This document shows, one piece after another, positions 1 to 6,153 of a stretch of DNA of 7,755 bases; position 1 is the first letter of the stretch; every line of letters begins with the position of its first letter. This DNA comes from Butyrivibrio sp. (GTDB lineage Bacteria; Bacillota_A; Clostridia; Lachnospirales; Lachnospiraceae). The position numbers and the translations under genes are program-made. The stretch spans positions 1-7,755 of the forward strand of contig JAILOW010000008.1 in NCBI GenBank assembly GCA_024690635.1, read 5' to 3'. The notes under the pieces are model-generated. The model saw nothing but the letters and a program-made list of their open reading frames with translations. It was not told where the DNA came from and did not search any database.

Positions 1-366
1 TCAAGGCTTCACAAGAGATGTGGCAGTAGCTTTATTCTCTTTGTTATGTTTGTGAGCATCATCCTGTTTTTCTTTATCAGGATCGATTCCTATTTATGGA
101 AGGTTGTTATAAGGATTGCCCTTATTCCCGTGATCTCAGGCATTTCCTATGAGATCATAAGACTTGCGGGCAGGACGGATTTCTTTTTGATAAGACTTAT
201 TTCAGCTCCGGGTCTTTGGCTTCAGAGACTTACCACCAAGGAACCCGACGATGACATGATTGAGGTTGCCATCAAATCCGTTGAGGCGGTATTTGACTGG
301 AAAGAGTTTCTTAAGGATTCCTTTGGCTATGAGGTTGATGATTCATGGCTGAATGATGAGGAATGA
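1..366 (+). CDS. DUF1385 family membrane protein, 3' end (partial)
   Basis: This is the C-terminal part of a DUF1385 (YqhQ-like) protein; the start lies left of the window and the frame is open from base 1. The translation begins with an HKRCGSSF stretch typical of the family, then a hydrophobic segment (about residues 10-27 of the fragment) and a second weaker one. The family hallmarks ISGISYEIIRLAGR, APGLWLQRLTTKEP and MIEVAIKSVEAV follow. The function of the family is unknown; members are predicted integral membrane proteins. In many Firmicutes the gene lies directly before prmC and prfA, as here, usually after rpmE. Its TGA stop sits in the same few bases as the prmC start region, so the two are almost certainly co-transcribed and probably translationally coupled. 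Family assignment is by recognised motifs and context; any role in translation is inference from position only. Confidence 0.88.
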   Translation, partial: SRLHKRCGSSFILFVMFVSIILFFFIRIDSYLWKVVIRIALIPVISGISYEIIRLAGRTDFFLIRLISAPGLWLQRLTTKEPDDDMIEVAIKSVEAVFDWKEFLKDSFGYEVDDSWLNDEE

Positions 367-368
367 TG

Positions 369-1211
369 ATGATTTACAAAAAAGCTGTTGAAAAAGGAAC
401 AGAGATTTTGGAAAGAGCCGGGATTGAGGATGCTAAGCTTGATGCCCGGCTCCTTTTGGAATATATATGCCATACGGATCACTCCGCACTTATAGCGCAT
501 CCTGACAGGGAGGTTACTTCTGACGAGGAGAGCAGCTATATGGCTCTTATAGAAAGAAGAGCAAAAAGAGAGCCCTATGCTTACATCACGGGAAAATGCG
601 GCTTTATGGGCCTTGATTTTACTGTGTCACGGGACGTACTTATTCCGGAGCAGGACAGTGAGTTTTTGGTTGAAGAAGCCATGAGATACTGCGAGGACGG
701 CATGAGGATCCTTGATCTGTGCACAGGATCCGGATGCATTGCTCTTAGCATATTAAATTACACCAACAAAACATCCGCCCTTTGTACTGATATTTCAGAT
801 GCGGCTCTTGAGATCGCAAGGAAAAATGCTGCAGATCTTGGGCTTTCCGAGAGAACAGAATTTGTTAAGACAGATCTTTTCCCAAAGGCAGATGGAAATA
901 AGTTTGACATTATCGTTTCAAACCCTCCTTATATCGCAACAGATGTGATTAAGGGGCTTGCGCCTGAGGTCAGGGACTATGAGCCAAGGCTTGCTCTTGA
1001 CGGAAGTGCGGACGGACTTTTGTTTTATAAAAGAATTGCAGAGCGTGCCGGGGAGTATCTTTTTTCCAGCGGATATCTCATTCTTGAGATCGGATATGAC
1101 CAGGCCGACAGCGTGAGAACTCTTTTGGAAGAAAACGGAAAATACCACAACATAGAAGTTATCAAGGACTATTCGGGTAATGACAGAGTTGTGAGAGCCT
1201 GCTACTATTAA
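369..1211 (+). CDS. prmC: Peptide chain release factor N(5)-glutamine methyltransferase
   Basis: PrmC (HemK) transfers a methyl group from S-adenosylmethionine to the glutamine of the GGQ motif in release factors, in the cytoplasm. The protein is 280 aa from this start, a normal family length. An N-terminal helical release-factor-binding domain (about residues 1-75) precedes a Rossmann methyltransferase domain. SAM motif I is [11 protein letters not shown] (near residue 116) and the catalytic NPPY motif is near residue 185. Three in-frame ATGs stand in a row at 363, 366 and 369. The GAGGA at 358-362 is only 3 bases from the second but 6 from the third, so 369 is preferred; the 363 start would give a classic ATGA overlap with the upstream stop. 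prfA, its substrate gene, follows 38 bases downstream. The segment usually written LIPRPETE or LIPRQDTE reads LIPEQDSE here, a mild departure outside the catalytic core. Confidence 0.96.
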   Translation: MIYKKAVEKGTEILERAGIEDAKLDARLLLEYICHTDHSALIAHPDREVTSDEESSYMALIERRAKREPYAYITGKCGFMGLDFTVSRDVLIPEQDSEFLVEEAMRYCEDGMRILDLCTGSGCIALSILNYTNKTSALCTDISDAALEIARKNAADLGLSERTEFVKTDLFPKADGNKFDIIVSNPPYIATDVIKGLAPEVRDYEPRLALDGSADGLLFYKRIAERAGEYLFSSGYLILEIGYDQADSVRTLLEENGKYHNIEVIKDYSGNDRVVRACYY

Positions 1212-1249
1212 GGCAGAGGCTTTGGCAGTACAGATATCGGAGAAAAACT

Positions 1250-2317
1250 ATGCCTGATAAAATGGAAGACATAATAAGAAGATATGAAGATATCACCATG
1301 ATGCTTGGTGATGTTTCCATCATATCCGATCAGGACAGGTTCAAAAACCTTATGAAGGAACAAAAGAATCTTGAGCCTATCGTTGATTGCTACAATTCCA
1401 TAAAGAAATGCAAGGATACTATAGATGAGAGCATTATGATGCTTGAAGGCGAGTCTGACCCTGAGATGAAGGATATGTTAAAAGATGAGCTTGCAGAAGC
1501 CAAGGAAAAGCTTCCAAAGCTTGAAGAAGAGCTCAAGATCCTTCTTCTTCCCAAGGACCCCAACGATGAAAAGAATGTTATCGTTGAGATCAGGGCAGGA
1601 GTCGGCGGAGACGAGGCAGCTCTTTTTGCTGCTGATATGTACAGGGTTTACACCAGATATTCCGAGAGACAGGGATGGAAGGTGGAGACTATGAGTGTCG
1701 AGGATATCGGAATAGGCGGTATAAAGACCGTCAGCTTTATGATAAAGGGAAACGGTGCGTATTCAAGGCTTAAGTTTGAAAGCGGTGTCCACCGTGTTCA
1801 GAGAATCCCTGCCACCGAGTCCGGCGGAAGGATACATACTTCAGCAATCACCGTAGCCATAATGCCTGAGGTTGAGGATGTGGAAGTTGAGATAGATATG
1901 AACGACTGCAAGTTTGACGTGTTCAGAGCATCCGGAAACGGCGGACAGTGCGTCAATACAACAGATTCTGCGGTTCGTCTTACTCATTTCCCCACAGGAA
2001 TAGTTATTTCCTGCCAGGATGAAAAGAGCCAGCAGCAGAACAAGGCCAAGGCACTTAAGGTCTTAAGAGCCAAGCTCTATGAGCTTGAAAGGGAAAAACA
2101 GCACTCTGATGAGGCAGCTCTTAGAAAGAGCCAGGTAGGAAGCGGAGACCGCTCGGAAAAGATAAGAACCTACAATTTCCATCAGGGAAGAGTTACGGAT
2201 CACAGGATTGGCCTTACTCTTTACAAGATAGACCAGATCATGGACGGCGATCTTGATGAGATAATAGATTCACTTATAGCTGCGGATCAGGCTGAAAAGT
2301 TGTTATCTCTTAATTAA
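1250..2317 (+). CDS. prfA: Peptide chain release factor 1
   Basis: RF1 recognises UAA and UAG in the ribosomal A site and triggers peptidyl-tRNA hydrolysis. The product is 355 aa, the usual length. An N-terminal coiled-coil-rich region (about 1-105) is followed by the GVGGDEA segment (117-123). The codon-recognition tripeptide PAT lies at 187-189 within [18 protein letters not shown], which marks RF1 rather than RF2 (SPF). The catalytic GGQ is at 231-233 in [19 protein letters not shown]; Gln233 is the expected PrmC methylation site. There is no internal frameshift of the kind that controls many prfB genes, again consistent with RF1. The start is supported by CGGAGA at 1238-1243, 6 bases upstream. 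It is the last gene of the translation cluster. No convincing intrinsic terminator follows: only an AT-only hairpin at 2330-2345 without a T tract. Confidence 0.97.
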   Translation: MPDKMEDIIRRYEDITMMLGDVSIISDQDRFKNLMKEQKNLEPIVDCYNSIKKCKDTIDESIMMLEGESDPEMKDMLKDELAEAKEKLPKLEEELKILLLPKDPNDEKNVIVEIRAGVGGDEAALFAADMYRVYTRYSERQGWKVETMSVEDIGIGGIKTVSFMIKGNGAYSRLKFESGVHRVQRIPATESGGRIHTSAITVAIMPEVEDVEVEIDMNDCKFDVFRASGNGGQCVNTTDSAVRLTHFPTGIVISCQDEKSQQQNKAKALKVLRAKLYELEREKQHSDEAALRKSQVGSGDRSEKIRTYNFHQGRVTDHRIGLTLYKIDQIMDGDLDEIIDSLIAADQAEKLLSLN

Positions 2318-2356
2318 AAAAATATGATAAATAATCTTAATTATTCTGACTTTTCG

Positions 2357-2385
2357 TTGATGTGAGTATGTAAATGGTGTAAAAT
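2357..2385 (+). promoter_or_regulatory. Candidate sigma-A-type promoter for the Hpt gene
   Basis: TTGATG at 2357-2362 and TAAAAT at 2380-2385 are separated by exactly 17 bases, giving a near-consensus housekeeping promoter. Transcription would begin near 2392, leaving a leader of roughly 45 bases before the preferred start at 2438. It lies in the 120-base gap between prfA and hpt, so hpt can be expressed separately from the translation cluster. Confidence 0.6.
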
Positions 2386-2437
2386 TTATTTATATACGGG
2401 ACTGATCCGAAATTTAACTGACATGCTTAGGAGGCTT

Positions 2438-2797
2438 ATGGACGCTGGATTTAAGTCGGAATTGATTGAATGGGGTGTAGACTGGGACGAGATCCTTGAC
2501 AGATTTATGGAAAATGAGGATCTGATCGCCAAGTTTATGTTCAAGTTCCTCAATGATCAGAGTATGAACGATCTGACAAAATACCTTGCTGAGGGAAATG
2601 TTACTGAGGCTTTTAAAGCTGTGCACACCTTAAAGGGCGTTGGCGCAAACCTTGGCCTCAAGGGATTTCTTACCCCCGTATGCGAACTGACTGAGATCCT
2701 TCGTGCAGGCAGCATGGATGGATACAAGGAAAAGTATGACCAGATCAAGCCTAAATATGATGAGTTAATTGAGATTCTTAAAAAATATCAGGCCTGA
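2438..2797 (+). CDS. Hpt domain protein (orphan histidine phosphotransfer protein)
   Basis: This is a 119 aa single-domain histidine phosphotransfer protein, a four-helix bundle that would relay a phosphoryl group between a hybrid kinase and a response regulator in the cytoplasm. The signature AFKAVHTLKGVGANLGL carries the phosphorylatable histidine (residue 63 from this start), with the conserved K-G and the following N-L-G. The N-terminal half (WDEILDRFMENEDLIAKFMFKFLND) is helical and resembles Hpt proteins frequent in Lachnospiraceae. An in-frame ATG at 2423 would add five residues, but the only Shine-Dalgarno sequence, AGGAGG at 2429-2434, lies inside that extension, 3 bases before the ATG at 2438; the later start is therefore preferred although the spacing is short. 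No kinase is adjacent. Partners are unknown; the LytTR regulator in this window lies in another transcript. The stop overlaps a 12-base palindrome shared with the convergent gene's 3' end. Confidence 0.85.
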   Translation: MDAGFKSELIEWGVDWDEILDRFMENEDLIAKFMFKFLNDQSMNDLTKYLAEGNVTEAFKAVHTLKGVGANLGLKGFLTPVCELTEILRAGSMDGYKEKYDQIKPKYDELIEILKKYQA

Positions 2798-2798
2798 T
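2780..2798 (-). terminator. Weak candidate terminator for the DUF5721 gene
   Basis: Read leftward, the perfect palindrome ATCAGGCCTGAT (2787-2798) is followed by a run of six T (2785-2780 on the minus strand). The usable stem is only about four pairs around a GGCC loop, so this would be a poor intrinsic terminator. It lies just past the DUF5721 stop, at the expected place, and contains the stop codon of the opposing hpt gene. Confidence 0.25.
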
Positions 2799-3296
2799 TT
2801 ATAATAATTCATAATCTATACCGGAACGATCAAGGAAGCTTGGGATGTACGCATCCCAGGCTTTTTCTATGGACTTATCCATGGAAAAGATACTAAAGGA
2901 TGTGCCTGTTGTAATGACAACTTCACCCTTTGAAAATTTAATAATTATACCTAAAAGAGTAACTTCCGGTGAAAGATCGCTGTCACAGCCTTGCATCACA
3001 GTGTTTTTCAGCTCTTTATCCGCGTGGAGAACAAACTTAAAGGACAAAGGCGTGCGCTTTCCTTTTATGAGATCCAAAGCGATATGTCTGATGTCTCTCC
3101 AGAGAGAAAAATCCTCAAGGCTGCCTGGATCCACATCTTCGTAGCCTTTGTAAAATTCTTTATGTACTTTACCGTCAATATGGAAAGTATTATAGGTATC
3201 CACCGTTGCTTCCTCAAGGGGGAAGCTATCGAAAAGGTCGGTGGTAAGTAGCTTTGACATAAATTCTTTTTGTTTGCTTATTTTGATGGCTATCAT
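2799..3296 (-). CDS. DUF5721 family protein, function unknown
   Basis: The product is a 165 aa soluble protein with no signal peptide or membrane segment. It resembles the DUF5721 family found mainly in Lachnospiraceae and related Clostridia. Recognisable family features are the opening MIAIKISKQKEFMSKLL, the LFDSFPLEEATVDTYNTFHIDG stretch, the IKGKRTPLSFKFVL segment (about 78-91) and the C-terminal TGTSFSIFSMDKSIEKAWDAYIPSFL. No catalytic motif is apparent and no role is known. GGAGGG at 3300-3305 supports the start at 3296, although only 3 bases separate them. The gene is transcribed alone, divergently from the LacI-type regulator and convergently with hpt with a single base between stops. 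Its last part encodes, on the opposite strand, the hpt terminator hairpin. The family name is given from memory of its motifs. Confidence 0.8.
   Translation of the reverse strand: MIAIKISKQKEFMSKLLTTDLFDSFPLEEATVDTYNTFHIDGKVHKEFYKGYEDVDPGSLEDFSLWRDIRHIALDLIKGKRTPLSFKFVLHADKELKNTVMQGCDSDLSPEVTLLGIIIKFSKGEVVITTGTSFSIFSMDKSIEKAWDAYIPSFLDRSGIDYELL
2836..2868 (+). terminator. Intrinsic terminator of hpt, inside the opposing DUF5721 coding sequence
   Basis: GCTTGGGATG (2838-2847) pairs with CATCCCAGGC (2852-2861) through ten pairs, one of them a T-G wobble, closing a TACG loop; two further A-T pairs can extend it to 2836 and 2863. The tail TTTTTCT (2862-2868) follows directly. This is a strong rho-independent terminator on the plus strand, 40 bases past the hpt stop. 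It is one-directional, because the minus strand has no T tract after the hairpin. Confidence 0.85.
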
Positions 3297-3319
3297 ATTC
3301 CCTCCATAAATTCTTTAAT

Positions 3320-3348
3320 ATTATATGCCAAAATCATGCACTTTTCAT
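3320..3348 (-). promoter_or_regulatory. Candidate promoter for the DUF5721 gene
   Basis: On the minus strand a perfect TATAAT (3325-3320) stands 17 bases after ATGAAA (3348-3343), a four-of-six match to the -35 consensus. Transcription would start near 3313, only about 17 bases before the ATG and just ahead of the GGAGGG ribosome binding site. It is the only convincing leftward promoter in the divergent region. Confidence 0.5.
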
Positions 3349-3364
3349 ATCATATTTGAAAAGG

Positions 3365-3426
3365 TTTGTTATCGTATAATTATTCATTGAAAAAAGCTAA
3401 TTTTAGGTTATACTATACATAACAAA
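3365..3426. repeat. Inverted repeat flanking the lacI-type promoter, candidate operator
   Basis: The left arm TTTGTTATCGTATA (3365-3378) is the reverse complement of the right arm TATACATAACAAA (3414-3426) except for one extra C at 3373: 13 paired bases with one bulge and a 35-base centre. The centre holds the -35 hexamer of the downstream regulator and most of its -10, and the right arm overlaps the last base of that -10. The left arm also contains a small palindrome, TTAT-CGT-ATAA (3369-3379), with a CG at its centre as LacI-family operators often have. Arms placed this way suit autoregulation by looping or paired dimer binding; that role is inferred. Confidence 0.5.
3387..3414 (+). promoter_or_regulatory. 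Candidate promoter for the LacI-family regulator
   Basis: TTGAAA (3387-3392) and TATACT (3409-3414) are separated by 16 bases. The start of transcription would be near 3421, inside the right arm of the inverted repeat, with a leader of about 34 bases. A second perfect TATAAT at 3375-3380 has no -35 at usable spacing and is less likely. Confidence 0.5.
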
Positions 3427-3454
3427 TACAGAGTTTCTGAGATGGAGAAAGCTT

Positions 3455-4477
3455 ATGGCAAAAAGTGTACGACTAAAAGACATCGCGGACAGAATTGGTG
3501 TGAGCACGGTTACAGTATCCAAGGCGCTTTCCGGACAAAAGGGAATGAGCGAAACCATGAGAGAAAAAATTCATACTCTTGCCAATGAAATGGGTTATGT
3601 TCCTTCCGTTTCCAGAAAAGTGGGAGACGATACCAAAAGCTATACAATAGGAGTCCTGATCGCCGAACGGTATATTAGCGAATACAGCACTTTCTATAAC
3701 AGAATGCATCAGCAGGTTTCCCAGATTGCTATGGATAAGGGCTGTTTTACCATGCTTGAGGTTATTTCTGAAGATAACGAGAAAAACTGCGCTGTACCCA
3801 AGCTTATTTTGGATGAAAAGGTAGACGGACTTATCGTCATCGGAAGGCTTTCGGAAAAATATCTTAAGACCGTCAAGATGGCTAAGGGTATTCCCATGGT
3901 TTACCTCGATTTTTGTAATCATTCGGGGGATGAGGATGCTGTTATATCCGACAGCTTTAACGGAGCATATTACCTGACCTGCTATCTTATCAACAAGGGG
4001 CATAAAAAGATAGCTTTTGTAGGAACAGTTCTTGCTTCCGGAGCTATCACAGACAGATATTTTGGATACAGAAAGGCTCTTCTTGAACATGGCTATCCCT
4101 TCAGAGAAGACTGGATCATTCAGGACAGAGATCCGGCAGTGGGAAAACTTGATGGCAACAAATACTTTAAGCTTCCGGACGAGATGCCTACAGCTTTTGT
4201 ATGCTGCAACGATATTACCGCCAGTGTTCTTATCAAAAAGCTGAATGAAAAAGGATATCGTGTTCCCGAGGACGTTTCCGTAGTAGGCTTTGACAATTGT
4301 CTTTTCCCCGGGCTTTGCGATATAAAGATCACCACTTTTGGTGTTGATACTTACGAGATGGGCAGAAATGCCATATTAAACCTTATCAGAAAGATAAGCG
4401 GTGAGAGATACAGACAGGGTATCATGATACTTGAAGGCCACATTGTGGAAGGCGAGAGTGTAAAAGCCTGCCTTTGA
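3455..4477 (+). CDS. LacI/GalR-family transcriptional regulator
   Basis: This 340 aa protein has the full LacI-family architecture. The N-terminal helix-turn-helix is VRLKDIADRIGVSTVTVSKALSG (about residues 5-27), followed by a short linker and a periplasmic-binding-protein-like effector and dimerisation domain (about 63-340). Late landmarks are KGHKKIAFVG, PTAFVCCNDITA and VPEDVSVVGFDN. Such proteins usually repress sugar uptake or catabolic genes until a sugar binds. Here no transport or catabolic gene adjoins it, so target and ligand cannot be named. The start has GGAGA at 3444-3448, 6 bases upstream. The hinge after GYVPS reads VSRKVGDD and lacks the usual A-R-x-L, the leucine of which intercalates into operator DNA. 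The gene stands alone between a divergent DUF5721 gene and a convergent degV. An inverted repeat over its promoter suggests autoregulation. Confidence 0.92.
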   Translation: MAKSVRLKDIADRIGVSTVTVSKALSGQKGMSETMREKIHTLANEMGYVPSVSRKVGDDTKSYTIGVLIAERYISEYSTFYNRMHQQVSQIAMDKGCFTMLEVISEDNEKNCAVPKLILDEKVDGLIVIGRLSEKYLKTVKMAKGIPMVYLDFCNHSGDEDAVISDSFNGAYYLTCYLINKGHKKIAFVGTVLASGAITDRYFGYRKALLEHGYPFREDWIIQDRDPAVGKLDGNKYFKLPDEMPTAFVCCNDITASVLIKKLNEKGYRVPEDVSVVGFDNCLFPGLCDIKITTFGVDTYEMGRNAILNLIRKISGERYRQGIMILEGHIVEGESVKACL

Positions 4478-4482
4478 CGCAG

Positions 4483-5319
4483 TTAACAGGTAACTACGAT
4501 ACCGCCATCACCTGCATAGGTGGTGGCAACTCCTGCTGCATCCACTATGATGGAGTTTTTGAAAGGAACCTTTTTCATGATGACATCGCGGATGACAGCA
4601 GCTCTCTCAAAGCAGTTAACATGAGTTATCATAAGGATCTTGCTCTCGGGATTTTTGATCTCGGCTGCAACGATATCCGACATTTTCAAAAGGGCTTTTC
4701 TGATTCCTATGCCCTGACTTTTCTGAACTATTTCGCCTTTAACGCCGCAGCACACAGGCTTTATGTTGAGTGTTGTGGCAACAAGGGCTTTCATTCCGGT
4801 GAGTCTGCCGTTTTTCCTAAGCGTTTCAAGTGAATCGAGAACAAAATATGTGTTCATCTCGTCGCGGAACTTTTCAATCTCTTCCACAACTTCTTCAAAA
4901 GAAAGGCCTGATTCAGCCAGTTCCATGAGCTTTAATGCTATCTGGGCTTCGCCGCAGCAGGCAGAAAGAGAATCTACAATGTGTATGTTCTTTTCGCCCT
5001 TTTCCTCGTAATAAAGATTTTTACCAAGAAGAGCGCTGTTGTAGCTTCCGCTTAATTTGGATGTGAGGGTGACTACATATACATCCTCTGCATCAGTATC
5101 GTAGGCGTTCATATAGAGTTCCGGTGAAGGGCAGGCTGTTTTGGCACATTCGGAAGAAGCCGCAACTTTAGCAAGGTAATCGGCCTGATCAAAGGTTTCA
5201 TCGTCCACTATCACATGATCATCTATCTGAAGGATAAGGGGAATGATCTGGAATCTGGGATCTTTTCTGTATTCATTAGGCAGGTCGCAACAACTGTCCA
5301 CCACTATTTTATAACTCAT
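4483..5319 (-). CDS. DegV family protein (fatty-acid-binding)
   Basis: The product is 278 aa, the normal length for DegV proteins. Members of this family bind a long-chain fatty acid in the cytoplasm, and some (FakB) present it to the kinase FakA for phosphorylation and entry into phospholipid synthesis. Visible landmarks are the opening YKIVVDSCCDLP, TACPSPELY (about 61-69), VTLTSKLSGSYNSA (83-96), DSLETLRKNGRL (162-172) and the C-terminal TYAGDGGIVV. The start at 5319 is an ATG preceded by GGAGG (5328-5324) with 4 bases between; a longer reading frame begins only at a TTG at 5349 with no ribosome binding site. No fakA is in the window, so a FakB role is possible but not shown. It is convergent with the LacI-type gene, five bases between stops. 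It follows the LytTR gene on the same strand after a 93-base gap holding a possible promoter. Confidence 0.92.
   Translation of the reverse strand: MSYKIVVDSCCDLPNEYRKDPRFQIIPLILQIDDHVIVDDETFDQADYLAKVAASSECAKTACPSPELYMNAYDTDAEDVYVVTLTSKLSGSYNSALLGKNLYYEEKGEKNIHIVDSLSACCGEAQIALKLMELAESGLSFEEVVEEIEKFRDEMNTYFVLDSLETLRKNGRLTGMKALVATTLNIKPVCCGVKGEIVQKSQGIGIRKALLKMSDIVAAEIKNPESKILMITHVNCFERAAVIRDVIMKKVPFKNSIIVDAAGVATTYAGDGGIVVTC
4528..4560 (+). terminator. Weak candidate terminator for the LacI-type gene, inside degV coding sequence
   Basis: AACTCC (4528-4533) pairs with GGAGTT (4552-4557) around an 18-base loop and runs into TTTTT (4556-4560), about 50 bases past the regulator's stop. ATC and GAT can extend the stem if a six-base bulge is allowed. 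A stronger ten-pair hairpin lies just before it at 4504-4527 but has no T tract. The arrangement echoes the hpt terminator but is much less convincing. Confidence 0.3.
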
Positions 5320-5375
5320 AGAGCCTCCGTTATCATATGGATATTTCAAAACATAGTTTTAAATACTATCTAAAG

Positions 5376-5404
5376 ATGATAACATGTATCTTTATGCACG
5401 TAAA
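5376..5404 (-). promoter_or_regulatory. Candidate promoter for degV
   Basis: On the minus strand TTTACG (5404-5399) and TATCAT (5381-5376) are 17 bases apart, matching four and five of six consensus bases. Transcription would start near 5369, giving a leader of about 50 bases. An AAAGAT/ATCTTT inverted repeat (5372-5377 and 5388-5393) overlaps the -10. degV could alternatively be reached by read-through from the LytTR gene, since no terminator is evident between them. Confidence 0.4.
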
Positions 5405-5412
5405 CAAAAAGC

Positions 5413-6138
5413 TTATGAGTCCAGCTGGCAAGCCTGTTTGATGGAATTTCTGTAAGAAAAAGCGATGTGAAGAGTTACGTCATTGTCGAGAGTAACTTTT
5501 CCAAAAGAAAGATTGGAAATATGGTGAATATTTATCACAGCATTGTCGGATACAGGGCAGATCTGTGGGAAGATCGCACACTGATCGTAGAAGTTATAAG
5601 CATCCTGCAAAATCTCGATAGTACGTCCGTCCTGAAGATATACGGAAAGAGCAGAAGCTGAGCGGGGCTTGAAAGCACAGACTATATCGTCTCCCTTGGC
5701 ATAGATGGTCTCTTTTTTTCCGCGAAGCTCCAAAGTGGGCTCCTCGTGGCCCTTAAGACTCTGCACCATATCTATGAGACTTGTAAGCTCGGCTACTTTG
5801 ATGGGTTTATCAAGAAAACGGATGTTGTCTGCTGTAACGCCGGCATCCGCAAGAAGTGTTCTGTAATCGTTTTTTTCGCTGCACATGATGATAGGAGCCA
5901 CAACGCCGTCGGCAAGCAGCATCTTTACCACTTCAACGCCACTTATATCACTCTGAGTTACATCCACAAAAAGGGCGTTGTACATATGGGGCTTTTGCAT
6001 GAAAGCCTCTACGTTTCCGTAGGAATCGATGTAGATCCTGTCTCCCGTCTCTTTGAAGATACGGTCGGACTGTCTTCCCAAAAGCCTTTCTGTCTGTTTT
6101 CTGTCAGCTATATTGTCATCACAGATCGCTAAATGCAT
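5413..6138 (-). CDS. LytTR-family response regulator
   Basis: This 241 aa protein pairs an N-terminal receiver domain (about 1-125) with a C-terminal LytTR DNA-binding domain (about 140-238). The receiver has a complete phosphorylation site: acidic pair Asp7-Asp8 in AICDDN, phospho-acceptor Asp59 in ALFVDV, Ser87 in MCSEKND and Lys111 in FLDKPI. The LytTR part is divergent but shows the family's late signature, here IFPQICPVSDNAVINIHHISNLSFGKVTLDNDVTLHI, where F-x-R-x-H-R-S-x-x-V-N is usual; the Arg-x-His-Arg is missing. LytTR regulators typically control cell-surface, peptide-signalling or virulence genes and are phosphorylated by a HPK10-type sensor. No kinase is nearby, so it is an orphan. 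GGGAG at 6150-6146 lies 7 bases before the ATG. It starts 15 bases after the DUF1294 stop, so it is probably the last gene of the argG transcript. Confidence 0.88.
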   Translation of the reverse strand: MHLAICDDNIADRKQTERLLGRQSDRIFKETGDRIYIDSYGNVEAFMQKPHMYNALFVDVTQSDISGVEVVKMLLADGVVAPIIMCSEKNDYRTLLADAGVTADNIRFLDKPIKVAELTSLIDMVQSLKGHEEPTLELRGKKETIYAKGDDIVCAFKPRSASALSVYLQDGRTIEILQDAYNFYDQCAIFPQICPVSDNAVINIHHISNLSFGKVTLDNDVTLHIAFSYRNSIKQACQLDS

Positions 6139-6153
6139 GTGTTTACTCCCTTT

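Noticed and set aside
918..1148. Minus-strand 76 aa reading frame within prmC
   Set aside because: It is antisense to well-conserved prmC codons, has no ribosome binding site and resembles no family.
2330..2345. AATAAT-CTTA-ATTATT hairpin after prfA as a terminator
   Set aside because: The stem is only A-T pairs and no T tract follows; it is more likely chance in AT-rich spacer.
2414..2748. Minus-strand reading frames of 70 and 63 aa opposite hpt
   Set aside because: They are shadows of the hpt coding frame with no recognisable protein features.
2991..3251. Plus-strand frames of 99 and 86 aa opposite the DUF5721 gene
   Set aside because: They are antisense shadows; the leftward gene has a family match, promoter and ribosome binding site.
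3375..3380. Perfect TATAAT as the main promoter of the LacI-type gene
   Set aside because: No -35-like hexamer lies 16-18 bases upstream; the nearest TTGAAA is 13 bases away.
3473..4090. Minus-strand 205 aa reading frame opposite the LacI-type gene
   Set aside because: Long, but fully antisense to a clear LacI-family gene; its translation has no family motifs and no ribosome binding site was seen.
5746..6132. Plus-strand 128 aa reading frame opposite the LytTR regulator
   Set aside because: It is antisense to the receiver domain, whose active-site residues are all in place on the minus strand; no independent support.
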